Shown one piece after another: positions 59,429 through 64,000 of a DNA stretch of 64,000 bases (its first letter is position 1; each line of letters begins with the position of its first letter). Made by a program: the position numbers and the translations under genes. Origin of the DNA: an uncultured Burkholderiales bacterium (GTDB taxonomy: Bacteria > Pseudomonadota > Gammaproteobacteria > Burkholderiales > Burkholderiaceae_C); assembly GCA_903830725.1 (NCBI GenBank), contig CAIKVH010000065.1, forward strand, positions 1 through 64,000, written 5' to 3'. The notes under the pieces are model-generated. The model was not told where the DNA came from, ran no database searches, and was given only the letters and a program-made list of their open reading frames with translations.

Positions 59429-60160
59429 ATGGCAGATACTCATTTTGGATTTAAAACGGTTGATGAGGAGGATAAGTCACGTTTTGTAAGAGGAGTTTTT
59501 GATTCCGTAGCGCGTCGATACGACATCATGAATGATCTGATGTCACTTGGTCTTCATAGAGTATGGAAGACTTATACCTTAATGGTTGCCAACCCGCAGT
59601 TGGGAGATAGGGTCTTAGATATCGCTGGTGGCACAGGTGATATGTCCGAGGCTTTTGCTAAAAAAGTTGGGCCCAAGGGTATCGTTGTCCACACAGATAT
59701 CAATCAGTCAATGTTAAAAGTAGGCCGAGATCGATTGGTAGATTCTGGCTATTTGTTGTCAACAGTTGCGTGCGACGCGGAGCAACTCCCCTTTGCGGAC
59801 GAATACTTTGATCATGTCTGTGTTGCCTTTGGGCTCAGAAATATGACGCATAAAGATTTGGCCCTAAAAGAGATGGCGCGCGTATTAAAGCCTGGAGGGC
59901 AACTCTTGGTGCTTGAATTCTCTAAGGTTGCAAAACCTTTGAGTAAGGCATACGACTGGTACTCATTTAAAGTCTTACCTCGATTAGGTCAGTGGGTTGC
60001 TGGGGATGCCAACAGCTATCAGTACTTGGCAGAGTCCATCAGAATGCATCCCGATCAAGAGGCTTTGAAAACCCTTATGAAAGAGTGTGGTTTTGGTCAC
60101 GTTGACTATCACAACCTTAGTGCTGGCGTGGTTGCGTTGCATGCTGGTATTAAGTGTTGA
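59429..60160 (+). CDS. ubiE: Ubiquinone/menaquinone C-methyltransferase UbiE
   Basis: 243 residues, SAM-dependent. Motifs: [34 protein letters not shown] (SAM site), [15 protein letters not shown] and [14 protein letters not shown]. It adds the C-methyl group in ubiquinone synthesis. First of three ubiquinone genes in this run, with ubiJ and ubiB downstream. Confidence 0.98.
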   Translation: MADTHFGFKTVDEEDKSRFVRGVFDSVARRYDIMNDLMSLGLHRVWKTYTLMVANPQLGDRVLDIAGGTGDMSEAFAKKVGPKGIVVHTDINQSMLKVGRDRLVDSGYLLSTVACDAEQLPFADEYFDHVCVAFGLRNMTHKDLALKEMARVLKPGGQLLVLEFSKVAKPLSKAYDWYSFKVLPRLGQWVAGDANSYQYLAESIRMHPDQEALKTLMKECGFGHVDYHNLSAGVVALHAGIKC

Positions 60161-60257
60161 AATACTTTGCACTTGCGCGTTGGTTTTTATTCAAAATGTT
60201 ATTTATTAGGGTTATTTATTTTTGTGTAAATTTTGAACTAAGCCAGGAGTGAAGCTT

Positions 60258-61349
60258 TTGTACATTAATCATAAAAGTGTGATTATTCAGGTTTGTATAT
60301 TGACTGGGCTCGTCATGGCCGGTGTTGCAGATGCTGAAGCTGCTAATAGGTTTGGGATGGGCAGGAGCATTGGGCGTGCGCCTGTCTCTAATGCGCCTCA
60401 TACAAACAATCCAACTAATTCAAACAACCCACCGCCTGTTACCAACGTATCAGGGGGCTCTGGTGCCGTTGTGCCGAGCGCTCCTGTGGTTCAAAAAGCC
60501 CCGGCGCAAAATACGGCCCCTGCTCCAGCCCCCCCTGCTGCTGCACCTGTTCAAATGCAACAAACCCCTAACCAACGCAGCTTCATGGGCACTATGATGG
60601 GCGGAGTTGCTGCTGGCTTGGGTATCTCTTGGTTGATGCACTCCATGGGCTTAGGGTCACAGGGCTGGGGCGGCTCAGGACTCGATGAGATCTTAGGAGC
60701 GGTACTGATCACCCTCTTGGGAGTGGTGCTTGTGCTCGTTGTGCGGGCTAAATTCATGAGCCATAGAAGAAGGGATAACAGATTCTTCTCTAATTCAGCA
60801 TCTCGTGCAGAGACTACGGGTACACCAACTAATCCATTTGAATTCTCAAATTACAAGGCCAAGAACGTCGGAAATGACTCCTCTGCAAGGCCCTGGGAGG
60901 GAGACGGGGCGAGCTCAGTCACGGGTGGTTACACACCTGATGCGATGCCTCATTACACGGGCGTGCCAACAGGCTTTGATGTCAAAGCATTTGTGAATAC
61001 GGCTAAGCAAGTCTTTATGACTTTGCAAGAGGCCTGGGATCGCTCCGATATGCGCACACTGCACTCCATGTTGACTGATCAAATGTTGGAGGAAATTAAA
61101 TCACAACTTGTTGAAAGAGAGCGGCATGCAAGTGGCGTATCCAGTCAAACAGACGTTGTAACTTTGCAGGCCGAGTTGCTCGGCGTAAGTGAATCACAGA
61201 CTGAATTTACGGCGAGCGTTGAATTCTCGGGGCTCATCCGTGAGGACCCGACACAGGGCCCTAGTCCTTTTAGAGAGGTGTGGAGCCTTTGCAGACCTAA
61301 GGACGGTGCGACGGGTTGGTTGGTCTCTGGTGTACAGGCTTTAGAGTGA
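60258..61349 (+). CDS. Tim44-domain membrane protein
   Basis: About 363 residues. TTG 60258 is the preferred start, with AGGAGTG at 60245-60251; the GTG inside that site (60249) would be three codons longer. A signal peptide (LTGLVMAGVADAEA) is followed by a Pro/Asn/Ala/Gln-rich linker, two hydrophobic stretches (about residues 110-165) and a C-terminal Tim44 domain (about 235-363, AFVNTAKQVFMTLQEAWDRS onward). The bacterial Tim44-like protein is encoded between ubiE and ubiJ in many betaproteobacteria. Its role is unknown; the mitochondrial import role of Tim44 should not be carried over. Confidence 0.88.
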   Translation: MYINHKSVIIQVCILTGLVMAGVADAEAANRFGMGRSIGRAPVSNAPHTNNPTNSNNPPPVTNVSGGSGAVVPSAPVVQKAPAQNTAPAPAPPAAAPVQMQQTPNQRSFMGTMMGGVAAGLGISWLMHSMGLGSQGWGGSGLDEILGAVLITLLGVVLVLVVRAKFMSHRRRDNRFFSNSASRAETTGTPTNPFEFSNYKAKNVGNDSSARPWEGDGASSVTGGYTPDAMPHYTGVPTGFDVKAFVNTAKQVFMTLQEAWDRSDMRTLHSMLTDQMLEEIKSQLVERERHASGVSSQTDVVTLQAELLGVSESQTEFTASVEFSGLIREDPTQGPSPFREVWSLCRPKDGATGWLVSGVQALE

Positions 61350-61403
61350 TTCCCGTGTTTTTTTCGTGACTTTTAATAAACCGATTACAAATGGAGTATC
61401 CCT

Positions 61404-61973
61404 TTGAATCCAATGGATAGCATTAAAGAAATGGCGTTTCGAGTGGAGCGCTTGGCCCTTGGTTTAAAACCACCAGATTGGCTTGTGGATGAGGGGCAGC
61501 AAAAGGTTGTTCTATTTTTGAACCACGTGCTCAAGCAAGAAGAAGTTGCCATTGAGCGCTTGAAAAGACAGAAAGGTAAAACGGTTGAGCTCCGGTGGAA
61601 CGGAGTTGAGTTTCGTGTTGCATTCACCCCGGCTGGATTGGTTGAGCGCTTGAGTTCACAAGTTAAGCCCGCAGATTTGGTTTTGTTTATTAACGAAAAC
61701 TCTCCCCTTATTATTTTGCAGCATCTGATGCAAGGCGATAAGCCGCCAATACGCATCGAGGGCGATGTTCAACTCGCCGCTGAAGTGAATTGGTTAATAG
61801 ATCACGTCAGATGGGATTTGGAGTCTGATTTGGCAAGAATATTCGGGGACGAGGCGGCCCGTTTGTCTGTCCAAATCGCTGGACAATGTGCGTTTGCGCT
61901 GCGTGAATTTGCAAACACTGTGCAACAGGGTTTACAAGTCATGAAGACGGGAAATAAATATACGAATGGCTAA
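61404..61973 (+). CDS. ubiJ: Ubiquinone biosynthesis accessory factor UbiJ (SCP2 domain)
   Basis: 189 residues. SCP2-type lipid-binding domain in the N-terminal half (VELRWNGVEFRVAFTPAGL), then a helical tail. UbiJ carries ubiquinone intermediates for the Ubi complex. TTG 61404 is favoured by GGAG at 61393-61396; ATG 61413 is possible. The genomic order ubiE, ubiJ, ubiB supports the assignment. ubiB starts three bases after the stop. Confidence 0.9.
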   Translation: MNPMDSIKEMAFRVERLALGLKPPDWLVDEGQQKVVLFLNHVLKQEEVAIERLKRQKGKTVELRWNGVEFRVAFTPAGLVERLSSQVKPADLVLFINENSPLIILQHLMQGDKPPIRIEGDVQLAAEVNWLIDHVRWDLESDLARIFGDEAARLSVQIAGQCAFALREFANTVQQGLQVMKTGNKYTNG

Positions 61974-61976
61974 TCA

Positions 61977-63542
61977 ATGAGCAGATTTTATCGAACCGTT
62001 TTTATTGTGTGGATCGTTTTACGGTTCGGATTGGATGAGCTCGTTTTATCTAGTTTTAAAAAACCGGGACTCAAACTTTTAATTCGAGTACTCACACTTG
62101 GGCGAAATTTGAGCTCCCCCCGAGCAGTCAGGTTGCGACAAGCGTTAGAGCATCTTGGTCCGATTTTTGTCAAATTCGGCCAAGTCCTATCGACGCGTCG
62201 GGACTTGCTACCGGAGGATATTTCTGATGAGTTGGCAAAACTGCAAGACAGGGTTCCACCTTTTGCGTCTGACATTGCAGTGGCCACGATCGAGAAAGCC
62301 TTTGGTCGCAAAGTAGACGATATCTTTATTGAATTCCAGCGAACCCCAGTTGCAAGTGCCTCTATAGCGCAGGTCCATTTTGCAACACTTGCGACCAAGG
62401 GAGGAGGGCAACGTGAGGTGGCTGTAAAGGTAATTCGCCCGGGTATGCTCAGTGTGATTGAGAAAGACTTGGACCTGATGCGCATGATGGCCGGGTGGAT
62501 AGAGCGATTGTTTGAGGATGGTAAGCGACTGAAGCCGCGCGAGGTCGTGAAAGAGTTTGACAATCACCTCCACGATGAGCTTGATTTGGTCCGGGAGGCC
62601 TCGAATGCGGCTCAACTCAGACGCAACATGGAGGGGTTGAACTTGGTTTTGATTCCTGAGATGATTTGGGATTATTGCCATACCGATGTCATTGTGATGC
62701 AGAGAATGACGGGCGTTCCTATCAACCAAGTAGAACGATTGATACAAGCAGGTGTTGATATTAGCCAACTGGCTAAGGACGGCGTGACATTGTTTTTCAC
62801 GCAGGTTTTTAGAGACGGTTTTTTCCATGCAGATATGCATCCCGGAAACATCCAAGTCAGTTTAGAGCGTGAGACATTTGGGCGTTATATTTCGCTTGAT
62901 TTTGGTATTGTGGGCACGCTGACTGAGTTTGACAAGGAGTATCTGGCTCAAAACTTCACTGCATTTTTTAGACGTGATTACAAACGCGTGGCGCAACTCC
63001 ATATAGAGTCCGGTTGGGTGCCAGCGCAGACCAAGGTCAATGAGCTTGAGACGGCGATTAGAGCGGTTTGTGAGCCCTATTTTGATCGCCCCTTAAAAGA
63101 AATTTCGCTAGGGCTTGTTTTAATGCGTTTGTTTCAAACGTCCCGGCGCTTTAATGTGGAAATTCAACCCCAGTTGGTGCTTTTGCAAAAAACCTTACTC
63201 AACATAGAGGGTCTTGGTCGTCAACTAGATCCTGAGCTGGATTTATGGAGCACCGCCAAACCGTTTCTTGAAAAATGGATGTCACAACAGGTTGGCCCTC
63301 GAAAATTTTGGGACCAAATAAAGGATGAGGCTCCTTTATATGCAAAGATGATCCCAGCCTTGCCCAGGTTGTTTTATGATTATTTCAAAAATTCTCCTCA
63401 GGATTTGCGTATTGAATTAAATAAGTTAATTGAGGAGCAACGAAAAACCAATGCGCTTATGCAGCGCTTTATGTGGACAGTTATTGGTTTTGTTGCTGGT
63501 ATTTTATTGGTGCAATACTTTGTTCAAGCACAGTTAAATTAA
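61977..63542 (+). CDS. ubiB: Ubiquinone biosynthesis kinase-like protein UbiB
   Basis: 521 residues of the ABC1/ADCK family of atypical kinases. The KxGQ motif is [16 protein letters not shown], the A-rich nucleotide loop is [13 protein letters not shown], the lysine site is AVKVIRPG, and HADMHPGN and SLDFGIVG complete the active site. Two C-terminal transmembrane helices are expected; at least one is clear ([18 protein letters not shown]). It is required for ubiquinone synthesis, probably by extracting intermediates from the membrane. Confidence 0.97.
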   Translation: MSRFYRTVFIVWIVLRFGLDELVLSSFKKPGLKLLIRVLTLGRNLSSPRAVRLRQALEHLGPIFVKFGQVLSTRRDLLPEDISDELAKLQDRVPPFASDIAVATIEKAFGRKVDDIFIEFQRTPVASASIAQVHFATLATKGGGQREVAVKVIRPGMLSVIEKDLDLMRMMAGWIERLFEDGKRLKPREVVKEFDNHLHDELDLVREASNAAQLRRNMEGLNLVLIPEMIWDYCHTDVIVMQRMTGVPINQVERLIQAGVDISQLAKDGVTLFFTQVFRDGFFHADMHPGNIQVSLERETFGRYISLDFGIVGTLTEFDKEYLAQNFTAFFRRDYKRVAQLHIESGWVPAQTKVNELETAIRAVCEPYFDRPLKEISLGLVLMRLFQTSRRFNVEIQPQLVLLQKTLLNIEGLGRQLDPELDLWSTAKPFLEKWMSQQVGPRKFWDQIKDEAPLYAKMIPALPRLFYDYFKNSPQDLRIELNKLIEEQRKTNALMQRFMWTVIGFVAGILLVQYFVQAQLN

Positions 63543-63566
63543 TGGGTTTAATGAGAGATTGGAAAC

Positions 63567-63590
63567 TCCCACCTCTTGGGATTTGATTTA
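63567..63590 (+). terminator. Possible weak terminator after ubiB
   Basis: TCCCA (63567-63571) and TGGGA (63577-63581) form a five-base-pair stem around CCTCT, followed by TTTGATTT. It is the only hairpin in the 63-base gap before the symporter gene. Strength is doubtful. Confidence 0.3.
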
Positions 63591-63605
63591 TGAAGGGTAT
63601 GTAAG

Positions 63606-64000
63606 ATGTTATTAACATTGGTCATCATTTATTTATTGATTACGATTGCAATTGGTCTAATTGCAGCCAAGAAGGTTAAAAACTCTGCTGATTTTGCAAT
63701 TGCCGGTCGAAACCTCCCGATAGCGATGATTGTGACGACTACGTTTGCTACATGGTTCGGTTCTGAGACTGTGTTGGGAATACCGGCGCGATTTGTGAAT
63801 AATGGATTGAACGGCGTCGTGGAGGACCCTTTTGGGGCCGGAATTTGTTTGATATTGGTAGGTGTATTTTTTGCGTCCAGGCTCTACAAAATGACACTAC
63901 TCACCATCAGTGATTATTTCAGAGAGCGTTACGGCAAGGAGGTTGAGATACTGTGCTCAATCATTATTATGCTCAGTTATCTGGGATGGGTGTCAGCGCA
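63606..64000 (+). CDS. Sodium:solute symporter (SSS family), partial
   Basis: The first 131 codons, running off the right edge. The translation starts MLLTLVIIYLLITIAIGLIA, then KNSADFAIAGRNLP, and TFATWFGSETVLGIPARF, which is the sodium-binding region of SSS transporters. The following EDPFGAGICLILVGVFFA is a further membrane helix, and LTISDYFRERYGKEVE is the usual cytoplasmic loop. GAAGGG lies upstream at about 63593. The substrate cannot be told from this part. Confidence 0.88.
   Translation, partial: MLLTLVIIYLLITIAIGLIAAKKVKNSADFAIAGRNLPIAMIVTTTFATWFGSETVLGIPARFVNNGLNGVVEDPFGAGICLILVGVFFASRLYKMTLLTISDYFRERYGKEVEILCSIIIMLSYLGWVSA

Overview
The window is chromosomal DNA of a betaproteobacterium of the order Burkholderiales. 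The protein sequences (GltB, MlaF, SecA, ZapD, the DUF3683 oxidoreductase) and the gene order most resemble Comamonadaceae, but the base composition looks unusually AT-rich for that family (judged by eye, not counted). Almost all of it is dense housekeeping sequence. I see no CRISPR array, prophage, intact insertion sequence or rRNA, and one tRNA.

Layout. 1-1270: tail of an unidentified gene, then a degenerate IS200/REP-associated-type transposase. 1273-7590: gltB-gltD (glutamate synthase). 7753-13736: the mla phospholipid-transport genes (mlaF, E, D, A, C, B), an ABC export pair and ibaG. 13746-15023: murA. 15056-22418: the histidine pathway in the order hisG-D-C-B-H-A-F-I-E, without hisZ. 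22456-27640: a HIT protein, tatABC, a DegQ/DegS-like protease, a Nif3-family protein and pdxA. 27846-30676: petABC (cytochrome bc1). 30843-32296: sspA, sspB and tRNA-Thr(UGU). 32372-35665: divergent dciA-like gene and secA.

35666-38703 is the least ordinary stretch: an AT-rich, nearly gene-free zone with one small winged-helix-like ORF, then a reverse-strand TPR/glycosyltransferase-like gene, lying between secA and argJ. 38704-41367: argJ, a DUF815 ATPase and a MutT-like NUDIX gene. 41412-44328 (reverse): ispB, a small secreted HEXXH protein, coaE, zapD, yacG. The pilus genes pilBCD that usually lie between ispB and coaE in this order are absent. 44603-47538: rplU-rpmA-obgE-proB. 47551-48084 (reverse): rppH. 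48211-50797: proS and a lytic transglycosylase. 50794-54470 (reverse): hemA-prfA-prmC-grxD. 54510-63542: a small membrane protein, a 1303-residue FAD/Fe-S oxidoreductase, a DUF971 protein, ubiE, a Tim44-domain protein, ubiJ and ubiB. 63606-end: start of a sodium:solute symporter.

The genes serve nitrogen assimilation, outer-membrane lipid asymmetry, peptidoglycan precursor supply, histidine and proline synthesis, Tat and Sec export, respiration (bc1 and ubiquinone), haem synthesis and translation termination. I did not find a convincing new multi-gene system. The best leads are small: the HEXXH secreted protein coupled to coaE, the transposase-like protein with a lost catalytic histidine, hairpins in the rplU and sspB leaders, a 14-base palindrome in front of the large oxidoreductase, and the AT-rich insertion between secA and argJ.
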